A stretch of 64,000 nucleotides of DNA, from NCBI GenBank assembly GCA_963810815.1, contig CAWEPB010000003.1, positions 310,001-374,000 on the forward strand, in the 5' to 3' direction. This DNA is from CAVQWT01 sp963810815. GTDB lineage: Bacteria > Pseudomonadota > Gammaproteobacteria > Burkholderiales > Casimicrobiaceae. Position 1 is the first letter of the stretch; each line of letters begins with the position of its first letter. Positions 46,044-54,174 of the stretch are shown piece after piece. The translations under genes were made by a program, and so were the position numbers. The notes below the pieces were generated by a model. It was not told the origin of the DNA and searched no databases. It saw only the letters and a program-made list of their open reading frames with translations.

Positions 46044-46712
46044 ATGCCCGGCACCCGCGCGATCGAAGTCGAGATCCGCACCGGCGACGCGCAGCTGGAA
46101 GGCACGTTGACGCTGCCGGCGTCGCCGCGCGGCATCGTGCTGTTTGCCCACGGCAGCGGCAGCTCGCGCCACAGCCCGCGCAATGCCTTCGTCGCGCGGG
46201 CGCTGCACGACGCCGGCGTCGGCACGCTGCTGTTCGACCTGCTGACCGCCGACGAGGACCGCGTGTACGAGACCCGGTTCGACATCGGCCTCCTGGCCAG
46301 GCGCCTCGCCGCCGCGACGGCGTGGCTGCGGCAGCGGCCGGAAGCCGCCGGCCTGTCGGTCGGCTATTTCGGCGCCAGCACCGGCGCCGGCGCCGCGCTG
46401 CTCGCCGCCGGAGCGCCGGACACACCGGTTCGCGCCGTGGTCTCGCGCGGCGGCCGTCCCGACCTCGCCGGCGCGCCCGCGCTGGCCCGGGTCGCCGCAC
46501 CCACGCTGCTCATCGTCGGCGGCGACGATCTCCAGGTGATCACCCTCAACCGCCAGGCCTACGCGCACCTGCAATGCACGAAGGCGCTGGAGATCGTGCC
46601 GGGCGCCACGCACCTGTTCGAGGAACCCGGAACGCTCGAGCAGGTGGCGGCGCTGGCCGCCGCCTGGTTCGGCCGCTGGCTCGGCGGCGTCGAGGGGGCT
46701 GCCGCCGGCTAG
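46044..46712 (+). CDS. alpha/beta hydrolase, dienelactone-hydrolase type
   Basis: 222 residues. Oxyanion region LFAHGSGSSRHSPRN near residue 33, nucleophile elbow VGYFGASTGAGAALL (Ser in GAST), acid in VGGDD, and His in PGATHLFEEPG. The substrate is unknown. This type is often found with phosphoribosyltransferases in stress loci, and a phosphoribosyltransferase lies on the far side of groEL. It converges with groEL and overlaps its end by 4 bases. Confidence 0.87.
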   Translation: MPGTRAIEVEIRTGDAQLEGTLTLPASPRGIVLFAHGSGSSRHSPRNAFVARALHDAGVGTLLFDLLTADEDRVYETRFDIGLLARRLAAATAWLRQRPEAAGLSVGYFGASTGAGAALLAAGAPDTPVRAVVSRGGRPDLAGAPALARVAAPTLLIVGGDDLQVITLNRQAYAHLQCTKALEIVPGATHLFEEPGTLEQVAALAAAWFGRWLGGVEGAAAG

Positions 46713-48322
46713 GCCTGCTCCTCGAGTTCCGGCGCGTGCTGGTGCGCCGGCTTCTCGACGATGATGCAGTCGGTGGTCAGGATCAGGCTGGCGATCGACG
46801 CCGCGTTCTGCAGCCCCAGCCGCGTGACCTTGGTGGGGTCGATGATGCCCATCGCCACCACGTCGCCGAACTCGCCGGTGGCGGCGTTGTAGCCGAAGGT
46901 GCCGGTGCCCGCCAGCACCCGCTCGAGCACGGTTGCCGGCTCGGCGCCCGCGTTGGTCACGATCTGCCGCAGCGGCTCCTCCAGTGCCCGCCGAACGATC
47001 TTCACGCCCGACTGCTGCGCCAGCGTCTCGCAGTGCAGCGCGTCGAGCGCCGATCGCGCGCGCAGCAGCGCGACGCCGCCGCCCGCGCCGATTCCCTCCG
47101 CCACCGCCGCGCGCGTCGCGTGCAGCGCGTCCTCGACGCGCGACTTCTTTTCCTTCATTTCCATTTCCGTCGACGCCCCGACCTTGATCAGCGCCACGCC
47201 TCCCGCCAGCTTGGCCGCCCGCTCGCGCAGCTGCTCGCGGTCGTAGTCGCTGCTTGCCTCGGTGATTGCACGCCGGACCTGTTCGATCCGCGCCTTGATC
47301 CGCGCCGGATCGCCGGCGCTGCCGATCAGCGTCGTGGTGTCCTTGTCGATCTCGATGCGGCGGGCGCGTCCGAGGTCGGCGAGCGTGGCCTTCTCGAGCT
47401 TGAACCCGGCTTCCTCGGAGATCACCGTCCCGCCGGTGAGCACCGCGATGTCCTCCAGCAACGCCTTGCGGCGATCGCCGAAGCCGGGGGCCTTCACCGC
47501 GCAGGTCTTGAGCACGCCGCGCAGCGCGTTGACGACCAGCGTCGCCAGCGCCTCGCCGGTGACGTCCTCGGCGATCAGCAGCAGCGGCCGCGTGTCGCGC
47601 GACACCTGCTCCAGCAGCGGCAGCAGGTCGTGGACCGCCGAGATCGACCGGTCGTGCATCAGCACGTACGCGTCCTCCAGCACGACCCGCTGCTTCTCGG
47701 CGTCGTTGATGAAGTAGGGCGACAGGAAGCCGCGGTCGAGCTGCATGCCCTCGACCACCTCGAGCTCGTTGCTCATGCCGCGGCCATCCTCGGTCTTGAT
47801 CACGCCGTTGTCGCCGACCTTTTCCATCGCCTGCGCGATCATCGAGCCGATGGCGGCGTCGCCGTTCGCGGAAATCGTCCCCACCTGCGCGATTTCGGCG
47901 CTCGAGCTGCACGGGCGCGAGTTCTTCTTGAGCTCGGCGACGATCGCGTCGACCGCCTTCTCGATGCCGCGCTTCAGGTCCATCGGATCGTGGCCGGCCG
48001 TGACGTACTTCATGCCCTCGTTGACGATGGATTGCGCGAGCACGGTCGCCGTCGTGGTCCCGTCGCCGGCGGTCTCGGAGGTCCTGGCCGCGACTTCGCG
48101 CGCCATCTGCGCGCCGAGATTCTCGAACCGGTCCTCGAGCTCGATCTCCCTGGCAACGATGACCCCCGAGTTGATGACGGTCGGCGGCCCATACGCGCGC
48201 TCCAGCACGACGAGGCGGCCTTTGGGGCCGAGCGTCACCTTGACGGCGCTTGCGAGGACGTTGAGGCCGGCACAAACGCTCTTGCGCGCGTCCTGGTGGA
48301 ACTTGAGCAGCTTCGCAGCCAT
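46709..48322 (-). CDS. groEL: orphan GroEL-type chaperonin
   Basis: GroEL of 537 residues without a groES neighbour. It keeps VKVTLGPKGR, REIELEDRFENLGAQM, AGDGTTTATVLAQ and VEDALHATRAAV with the catalytic Asp of E. coli position 398. It departs from the norm in VVLERAYGPPTVINSG (Glu where Asp52 is usual, no KDG) and ends EKPAHQHAPELEEQA with no GGM tail. ATG 48322 was chosen to match the usual MAAK start; ATGs at 48328 and 48337 are also in frame. No CIRCE lies upstream; instead an FNR-type box is 100 bases away. Confidence 0.9.
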   Translation of the reverse strand: MAAKLLKFHQDARKSVCAGLNVLASAVKVTLGPKGRLVVLERAYGPPTVINSGVIVAREIELEDRFENLGAQMAREVAARTSETAGDGTTTATVLAQSIVNEGMKYVTAGHDPMDLKRGIEKAVDAIVAELKKNSRPCSSSAEIAQVGTISANGDAAIGSMIAQAMEKVGDNGVIKTEDGRGMSNELEVVEGMQLDRGFLSPYFINDAEKQRVVLEDAYVLMHDRSISAVHDLLPLLEQVSRDTRPLLLIAEDVTGEALATLVVNALRGVLKTCAVKAPGFGDRRKALLEDIAVLTGGTVISEEAGFKLEKATLADLGRARRIEIDKDTTTLIGSAGDPARIKARIEQVRRAITEASSDYDREQLRERAAKLAGGVALIKVGASTEMEMKEKKSRVEDALHATRAAVAEGIGAGGGVALLRARSALDALHCETLAQQSGVKIVRRALEEPLRQIVTNAGAEPATVLERVLAGTGTFGYNAATGEFGDVVAMGIIDPTKVTRLGLQNAASIASLILTTDCIIVEKPAHQHAPELEEQA

Positions 48323-48421
48323 CGCCATTGCCCCCATGGATGTCGCGAATGCGCCACGCGCCGAAACCGCTGCCATCGGCGGGCACCGGATTCGATTCTC
48401 CCCCCTCCCCGGAGGCCCGGC

Positions 48422-48435
48422 TTGACGGCCGTCAA
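48422..48435. promoter_or_regulatory. bidirectional FNR/Anr-type box, groEL/phosphoribosyltransferase
   Basis: TTGAC-GGCC-GTCAA, a fully symmetric palindrome. Leftward, GAGAAT follows after 21 bp (groEL). Rightward, TAGCGT follows after 22 bp (phosphoribosyltransferase). Both distances place the box at about -41.5. Confidence 0.82.
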
Positions 48436-48519
48436 CATGCCCGTTGCCGCGTTGCCGTAGCGTGGAGCGACAGGCGCCGCGAGTGGGGTGCCGGCGCCGG
48501 CATGTCGAGGAGCCCGGCC

Positions 48520-49173
48520 ATGTTCTTCCGCGATCGAATCGATGCGGCGACGAGACTCGCCGATGCGCTGTCCCGCCTGCGCGGCGCGCATCCGCTGGTC
48601 GTCGCGATCCCGCGCGGCGCGGTGCCCATGGGGCAGGTGATCGCCGACCGGCTCGGCGGCGAACTCGACGTCGTGCTCGTGCGCAAGCTGCGCGCGCCGG
48701 GCAACCCCGAGTTCGGCGTCGGCGTCGTCGACGAGAGCGGCTGGACCTACGTTTCGGACTACGCCGGGGCCGCCGGCGCGAACGCGACGTATCTCGAGCG
48801 CGAGATCGCCGAACAGATGGCGACGATCCGGCAGCGCCGCGCGCAGTACACGCCGGCGCGGGCGCCGCTCGATCCCGCGGGCCGCACGGTGATCGTCGTC
48901 GACGACGGACTCGCGACCGGCGCCACGATGATCGGGGCGCTGCACGCGCTCCGGGCGCGCCAGCCGGGCAAGCTGATCTGCGCGGTGCCGGTCGCGTCGC
49001 CGGAAGCGTTCGCGAAGGTCGAGGCGCTGGCCGACGAGGTGGTCTGCCTGGACGTCGCGCCGGATTTCTACGCGGTCGGCCAGTTCTACGCGCACTTTCC
49101 GCAGGTCGACGACCGGGAAGTGATCGAGTTGCTCGCTGCCGCGCCCGCGAACGAGCGCACCGCCGCCCGGTGA
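48520..49173 (+). CDS. phosphoribosyltransferase domain protein
   Basis: 217 residues, beginning MFFRDRIDAATRLADAL. It has IPRGAVPMGQVIADRLGGELDVVLVRKL and the PRPP loop VIVVDDGLATGATM. The family is of unknown substrate and is common in stress or low-oxygen loci. AGGAG lies 8 bases before ATG 48520, so it is preferred over ATG 48502. Expressed from the divergent FNR-type box shared with groEL. Confidence 0.88.
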   Translation: MFFRDRIDAATRLADALSRLRGAHPLVVAIPRGAVPMGQVIADRLGGELDVVLVRKLRAPGNPEFGVGVVDESGWTYVSDYAGAAGANATYLEREIAEQMATIRQRRAQYTPARAPLDPAGRTVIVVDDGLATGATMIGALHALRARQPGKLICAVPVASPEAFAKVEALADEVVCLDVAPDFYAVGQFYAHFPQVDDREVIELLAAAPANERTAAR

Positions 49174-49423
49174 CGGCGCCCGGCGCGGCGCCGAGAAGTC
49201 GCCTCCGTTCCAGCGAGCGACGCCCCGAATGCAATCGCCGCGTTGGTGCCGCCGCACCGGCCCGTGATAAGCTCCCCGCAGCGTCGCTCACGACGTCCTG
49301 TGCGGGGTGGATGACCCGTCCACACCCTTCGGCAACAAAGCGGCGCCGACGATTCGCGCATCGGGTTTCGCGTATCGCGTTTCGGACGTCGGGCCTCACC
49401 CTTCCCCCGCCTTGCGACCACTC

Positions 49424-50083
49424 GTGAACGTTCCAGGTTCTCCCGCGCCGGCAGGCCCCTGCCTGCCGCTCGAGGGGCCGATCGCCGAGGGCGAATGCGT
49501 GTCTCTCGGCTGGCCCGAGCCGGCGGAGTTCGACCTCATCACCGCGTTGCGGAACCGACCCGCGGTGCGCGCCTGCTTCCTCGACGCGCGGCCGCTCGAG
49601 CCCGCCGCCAATCGCGAATGGCTCGCCCACGGCATGAGACGCCCGGAGGAAGGGCTGCTGTCGGTGCGCATCGGTCCGCAGCACACGTTCTGCGGCACGA
49701 TCGGCTGGTCGGATTACCGGCCGGATCTGCGCACTTTCGAAATCGGCCGCATCATGGTGGAGCCCGCCGCCATCCGGCCGTACCGGGCGGGCTTTCCCCC
49801 CGGTTATCGCGGCGTGGCGGTCGATGCCAGCCGCACCTTGCTGCGGTTCGCGTTCGAGACGATGCGGCTCGATTGCGTCACCAGCGTCTTCCTCGCCGAC
49901 CTCGCCCTGCCGCGGCGCGTGAACCTGCTGGCCGGCGGCCAGTACGCCGGCGACGAAGAGCGGGAGCGGCCCGACGGCAGCCGCGTCCGCGTCACGACCA
50001 TGCGCCTCACGCGCGAGCGCTGGCTCGACATCCAGGGCGGTGCGGTCACCGCGGCGCCGATGCTGGCGGGCTCCGGCCGATGA
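49424..50083 (+). CDS. GNAT-like acetyltransferase
   Basis: 219 residues from a GTG at 49424. The core has FDLITALRNRPAVRACFLD, CGTIGWSDYRPDLRTFEIGRIMV and a conserved RGVAVDASRTLLRFAFETMRL helix, typical of GNAT acyltransferases acting on nucleotide-sugar or other small substrates. The start is uncertain: GTG 49307 and GTG 49499 are in frame. The stop overlaps the ATG of the aminotransferase (ATGA), so the two probably act together, for example on an amino sugar. Confidence 0.72.
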   Translation: MNVPGSPAPAGPCLPLEGPIAEGECVSLGWPEPAEFDLITALRNRPAVRACFLDARPLEPAANREWLAHGMRRPEEGLLSVRIGPQHTFCGTIGWSDYRPDLRTFEIGRIMVEPAAIRPYRAGFPPGYRGVAVDASRTLLRFAFETMRLDCVTSVFLADLALPRRVNLLAGGQYAGDEERERPDGSRVRVTTMRLTRERWLDIQGGAVTAAPMLAGSGR

Positions 50084-51216
50084 GCGATCTTCCGCTCTTC
50101 CGTCCGTGGATCTCGCCCGCCGCCCGCGAACGGGCGCTCGCCGTGCTCGCGTCGGGGTGGCTCGGCTACGGGCCGCAATGCCAGGCGCTGGAGCGCATTT
50201 TCGTCGGTCCCCGCGGCGGCTGGGCGCTGGCGACCAGCTCGTGCACGACCGCGCTGTATCTGGCGGCGCTCCTCTGCCGCGACGATCGCGACGAACCCGA
50301 GGTCGTGGTGCCGGCGATCACCTTCATCTCGTCGGCGATGGCGTTCGCGCACGCCGGCTTTCGCGTGCGCGTCGCGGATGTCGACCGCGCGTCCCTCACG
50401 CTGACCGCGGCGACCGCAGCGCCGCTCGTCACGCCGCGCACGCGCGCGATCGTCGTCGTCCACCTGTACGGGCAGCGGGCGCCCGACCTCGCGGCGCTGC
50501 GCGCACTCGCCGACGAGCACGGCGTGGCGCTGATCGAAGACTGCGCGCATCGCATCGATCTCGCGGACGGCGGGCCGCGCCTGGGCGACATCGCGTGCTT
50601 CAGCTTCAACGCGGTGAAGGAGTTGCCCGGCGGCGAGGGGGGCTTGCTGTGGGCGCGCGACCCCGGACTCGAAGCGCACGCGCGTGCTGCCTCCAACGCC
50701 GGGCTCGCCCTCGACACGCTGCAGCGTACCGCCACCACGCAGCATCGGGACTACCGATTCACCTCCGATACCGGCCTCAAGCTGCGCTCGAACGACATCG
50801 CCGCGGCCCTCGTGCTGGGTGCCCTCGACGGGTGGCGCGCCGCGCGCGCCGCGCGGCAACGGCAGTTCGAGCGCTACGACGAACTGCTGGCGCCGTTCGC
50901 ACCCGAGGTCGAGCCGATGCCCCGCAACGTCGATGACTCGTTCCTCATGTACGTCGTGCGGGCGCGCCGCCGCGCGCTGCTTCGCGAAGGGCTGGCCGAA
51001 CGCGGCATTTCGACCGGCGTCCACTATTCCAGCCTCGCGCACCACCCGCTGTTCGCCCCGTACGCCGGGCCGCGGGCGCGCGACGACGACCTCGATGCAA
51101 CCATCGTCACGCTGCCGACCGCGGCCGAGCTGCCGACGGAAGCGCAGGCGCGGGTCGCCGCGGCGATTTCCGAGGCGCTGGCCTTCGGCCCGGGTATGGT
51201 CAGCGCGGTCGACTAG
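50080..51216 (+). CDS. DegT/DnrJ/EryC1-type aminotransferase
   Basis: PLP-dependent sugar aminotransferase of 378 residues. It starts LPLFRPWISPAARERALAVL, has the TSSCTTALYLAALL phosphate-binding region, VVPAITFISSA, VVVHLYG, LIEDCAH and FSFNAVKELPGGEGG with the PLP lysine near residue 180. The C-terminal part includes GISTGVHYSSLAHHPL. Such enzymes make amino-deoxysugars for surface glycans. Translationally coupled to the GNAT gene; converges with the next gene with a 4-base overlap. Confidence 0.9.
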   Translation: MSDLPLFRPWISPAARERALAVLASGWLGYGPQCQALERIFVGPRGGWALATSSCTTALYLAALLCRDDRDEPEVVVPAITFISSAMAFAHAGFRVRVADVDRASLTLTAATAAPLVTPRTRAIVVVHLYGQRAPDLAALRALADEHGVALIEDCAHRIDLADGGPRLGDIACFSFNAVKELPGGEGGLLWARDPGLEAHARAASNAGLALDTLQRTATTQHRDYRFTSDTGLKLRSNDIAAALVLGALDGWRAARAARQRQFERYDELLAPFAPEVEPMPRNVDDSFLMYVVRARRRALLREGLAERGISTGVHYSSLAHHPLFAPYAGPRARDDDLDATIVTLPTAAELPTEAQARVAAAISEALAFGPGMVSAVD

Positions 51217-52085
51217 CTGTGGCCGGCGCTTTCCGCGGCCAGCGCCGCATCGAGCGACGCGGCGAAATCGCGGCGCGCGATGCACGCGAAGCCGCGTTCG
51301 GCCAGCGCCTGCCGCGCCGCATCGTCGCGGACGAGCTGCCGGCAGACCTCGACGATCGACCCGCGTTCGGCCAGCGCGATGCCGGGCACGAGATCCGCGG
51401 GAATGTCGTCTCCGTCGTCGCGTTCCACGACCACCGCGCAACGGTTCGACAGGGGATAGACGACGCGCCCGACGGCGAACGGCGTCCCGGGCTCGAAATG
51501 CAGCGCCAGCACGAGCCTGGCGCGTGCAAGCCACGGATCGCGGTCGCGGTCGTAGGTGGCGTCGAAGTGGCGCACTATGAGCCCGGCGGCCGCGAGCGCG
51601 TCGAGCACGGCCGTACGGCGCCGGCTCGGCTGGCCGAAGAAGAGCACGTCGATGTCCTTGTGCGCCTCGTGCTGCACCCGCGTGAATTCCGGCGTGTAGC
51701 CGGCCTCGACCACGCGGACGCGCGCGCCGGGCACGGCGCCGACGATGGCTTCGGCATTGCGTGCGCTGTAGTCCCAGACGGGAAAGCGCTCGGCGAACGG
51801 CCGCAACGCGTCGAGCGCGTGCCGACGCTGCCCGACCGGTTCGGTGTTGTAGACGATGGTCGAGGCCGGCATCGTCGCTGCGACAGCGGCGTCGAGGAGG
51901 TGCGCGCCGACGACGATATTCGTCCCGTCGCGCAGGAAGCCGTTCGCCTCGATCCTTGCCGTTCGTCCAAGCCGGCGCAGCCCGAAGTACAGCATCTCGG
52001 CGGTGGGCACGAGGGCGCGCGCCGGCGCGAAACCCGCGGGCTGAATCAGGACGACCTGGAATGGCGGTGGCACGCGGACTGCCAT
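51213..52085 (-). CDS. glycosyltransferase-like protein, GT-B type
   Basis: 290 residues. The C-terminal half resembles group 1 glycosyltransferases (DIDVLFFGQPSRRRTAVLDAL, ARLVLALHFEPGTPFAVGRVVYPLSN, then CAVVVERD), as in capsule or spore-coat type transferases that share CgeB-like domains. The N-terminal half is a GT-B-like fold (VVLIQPAGFAPARAL, NIVVGAHLLD). The acceptor is unknown. ATG 52085 is chosen; ATG 52112 would add 9 residues. No clear ribosome-binding site. Confidence 0.72.
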   Translation of the reverse strand: MAVRVPPPFQVVLIQPAGFAPARALVPTAEMLYFGLRRLGRTARIEANGFLRDGTNIVVGAHLLDAAVAATMPASTIVYNTEPVGQRRHALDALRPFAERFPVWDYSARNAEAIVGAVPGARVRVVEAGYTPEFTRVQHEAHKDIDVLFFGQPSRRRTAVLDALAAAGLIVRHFDATYDRDRDPWLARARLVLALHFEPGTPFAVGRVVYPLSNRCAVVVERDDGDDIPADLVPGIALAERGSIVEVCRQLVRDDAARQALAERGFACIARRDFAASLDAALAAESAGHS

Positions 52086-52189
52086 GGCGGGATGCGGTGG
52101 GGACGCAAGCATAGCGCGCGCCGCGGCGCACCGCACGCGCGCCGGCTGCGCCCCCGGGCCGTCCCGGTCTTCGTTGCGGAGCGGGCAAC

Positions 52190-53491
52190 GTGAGCATCGC
52201 GCCGCCCCTTGCGCCGGGCGATGCGATCAGCGACCGCGACGTCCGCGAGGGGCGCGTCGCGCAGCGTCACGCCGAGCTCGCCGCGGCGCTTGGCAGCGTC
52301 TTCGCAAGCGTCGTGCCCGGCGGTCGGCTCGCGGGGCCCTGCGTGGTGCTCGTGGGAAGCGATGCGCTCGCGGTCGCGACCGGTGAGGCGCGCGAAGCCC
52401 TCTCGAGCGAAGCCGGCTGGGCGCCGCTGCTCGGCACGCGCTTCGGCTGCGCGGTCATCAACGCCGACGAGCCGCAGCACATGCAGGATCGCCGCCGCTG
52501 GGGCGGCGCTTTCTCCCCGGCCGAGCTTGCGGGCTGCCTGTCGGCGATCCGGACACTCGTCGCGCGGCGGGTGGAGCGCTGGGCGACCCGCGCGGACTTC
52601 GAGCCGTATCCTGCGACACGCGAGCTGGCGTTCGCCGCGATCGCGACCACGCTGGGCGGCTTCCGGGACGACGCGACGCTGTCGAGGGTGCTGGCGCTGC
52701 TGTCCGCCGTGCTCGACCCGCCGTCCGCAGGCGAATCCACGCTCGATCAGCACCGCCGGGTCCTGCCGTTGCGCGACGAACTCGAAGCCCTGCTGCGCAC
52801 GCAGCTTGCACCGGCGCCGGTTGCGGCCGACGCCGCCACCCGCCTCGTCGATCACCTGCGCCGCCAGGATCCGGCGATCGGCGGCGACACGCTGCTCGCG
52901 CACCTCAATCTGCTGCTGATCACCGGCCACGAAACCACCGCGAGCCTGATGGCCTGGCTGCTCGACTACGCTTCCATGCCGCATTGGCTCGGTTGGCTGC
53001 GCGAAGAGCTGGACCGTTTCGTCACGCCGGAGGGCGAGGCGGCGCTGACGGCGCTCGAGGCGCTTCCCCGGCTCGACGCCTTCGTGCGCGAGGTCGGGCG
53101 CCTGCAGCCGCCGCTCCTGTGCGCGCCGCGGGTTGCCGTCCGCGACGTCGACGTCGCCGGTGTGCGCATTCCCGCACACTCCCGCGTCGTGCTCGGCTAC
53201 GGTGGCACCAACCGGCTCGCTTCCGCATACGCCGAGCCGCACGCATTTCGCCCGCAGCGATGGCTCGACGCCACGCCGCCGCGCCCCGCCACGTTCAGCG
53301 CCGGCCACCGGCTCTGCCTGGGCATGCGCTTCGCGCTGATGGAAGCGAAGGCCGCGCTCGCGCACGTCGTCACCCAGTACGACGTCGAACGCATCGAGAC
53401 GACCGAGCCGGTGAATGCCGGCTTCTGGAACGCGCGACCGGTCGGGGGTACGCGGCTGACGCTGCGGCGGCGCGCGGCGGCGCGCACCTGA
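52190..53491 (+). CDS. cytochrome P450
   Basis: 433 residues with all P450 marks: I-helix LLITGHETTAS near residue 243, ExxR as EVGR near 303, and haem loop FSAGHRLCLGMRFA with the cysteine ligand near 376. Soluble, no membrane anchor. The substrate is unknown, and no ferredoxin or reductase gene adjoins it. GTG 52190 start. Divergent from the glycosyltransferase-like gene. Confidence 0.93.
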   Translation: MSIAPPLAPGDAISDRDVREGRVAQRHAELAAALGSVFASVVPGGRLAGPCVVLVGSDALAVATGEAREALSSEAGWAPLLGTRFGCAVINADEPQHMQDRRRWGGAFSPAELAGCLSAIRTLVARRVERWATRADFEPYPATRELAFAAIATTLGGFRDDATLSRVLALLSAVLDPPSAGESTLDQHRRVLPLRDELEALLRTQLAPAPVAADAATRLVDHLRRQDPAIGGDTLLAHLNLLLITGHETTASLMAWLLDYASMPHWLGWLREELDRFVTPEGEAALTALEALPRLDAFVREVGRLQPPLLCAPRVAVRDVDVAGVRIPAHSRVVLGYGGTNRLASAYAEPHAFRPQRWLDATPPRPATFSAGHRLCLGMRFALMEAKAALAHVVTQYDVERIETTEPVNAGFWNARPVGGTRLTLRRRAAART

Positions 53492-53558
53492 GTTCGGCCG
53501 TCGAGCACCGGCGTGCCGGGGGACTCGGAGCCGGCGGGCGAGCCGGGGAGGGACCGGA

Positions 53559-54143
53559 TCAGCTGCCGGGGCCGCGCGCCGCGGGCTTCAGGAACGTCAC
53601 CACCTGCGAGTCGGGTGCGTTCTTGGTCGAGCAGCTGCCTTCGCCGACGCCCGCGTCGCGTTCCGCCTCGTGCAGAAGATTGATGGTGTCGACGTAGAAC
53701 TTCTCCTTGACCATCATCAGCGCGGTCAGTCCGCCGTCGTTGCGCGCCAGGACGTCGGCGCCAGCCTTCAGCAGGGTCTCGACGACCGCCGTCTCGCCGT
53801 AGCCGGCGGCCAGCATCAGCGGACGGATGCCGTAGGTGATCGGCGCCTCGACTCCTGCGCCGGCCTCGACGAGCGCCTGCACCACGTCGGCGAACCCCCG
53901 GTCGAGGTCGGGGTTGTAGACCGCCTTCATCAGCGGTCCCCAGCCCAGCGCGTCGGTGGCATTGACGTCGGCGCCGGCCGCGATGAGCGCGCGCACGACG
54001 TCGAGCTTTCCCCCATGGGCGGCCAGCATCAGCGCGGTCGCGCCGTCGGCGTTGCGCGCATCGCAGGCGGCGCCGGCGGCGAGCAGCGCCTGCACCCGCG
54101 GAAGATCGCCGGCTTCGGCGGCCTGCAGCAAAGGTTCGGACAT
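53559..54143 (-). CDS. ankyrin-repeat protein
   Basis: 194 residues, four to five ankyrin repeats (for example DGATALMLAAHGGKLDVVRAL, YGIRPLMLAAGYGETAVVETL, NDGGLTALMMV), with a non-repeat tail that has a single Cys. No signal peptide, so probably cytoplasmic and protein-binding. ATG 54143 follows CCGGAGAA. Ends 67 bases from the convergent P450 gene. Confidence 0.9.
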   Translation of the reverse strand: MSEPLLQAAEAGDLPRVQALLAAGAACDARNADGATALMLAAHGGKLDVVRALIAAGADVNATDALGWGPLMKAVYNPDLDRGFADVVQALVEAGAGVEAPITYGIRPLMLAAGYGETAVVETLLKAGADVLARNDGGLTALMMVKEKFYVDTINLLHEAERDAGVGEGSCSTKNAPDSQVVTFLKPAARGPGS

Positions 54144-54174
54144 CGGTCTTCTCCGGAGGAGTGAGTTGATACCG

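Noticed and set aside
44481..48386. 1,301-codon minus-strand open frame
   Set aside because: It is antisense to the DHH-type gene, the hibernation-factor gene and the hydrolase gene and runs out of frame through groEL; composition is low-complexity.
37401..49173. Integrative mobile element
   Set aside because: No integrase, transposase, tRNA target or flanking attachment repeats; base composition looks like the surroundings. It is better described as a regulon island.
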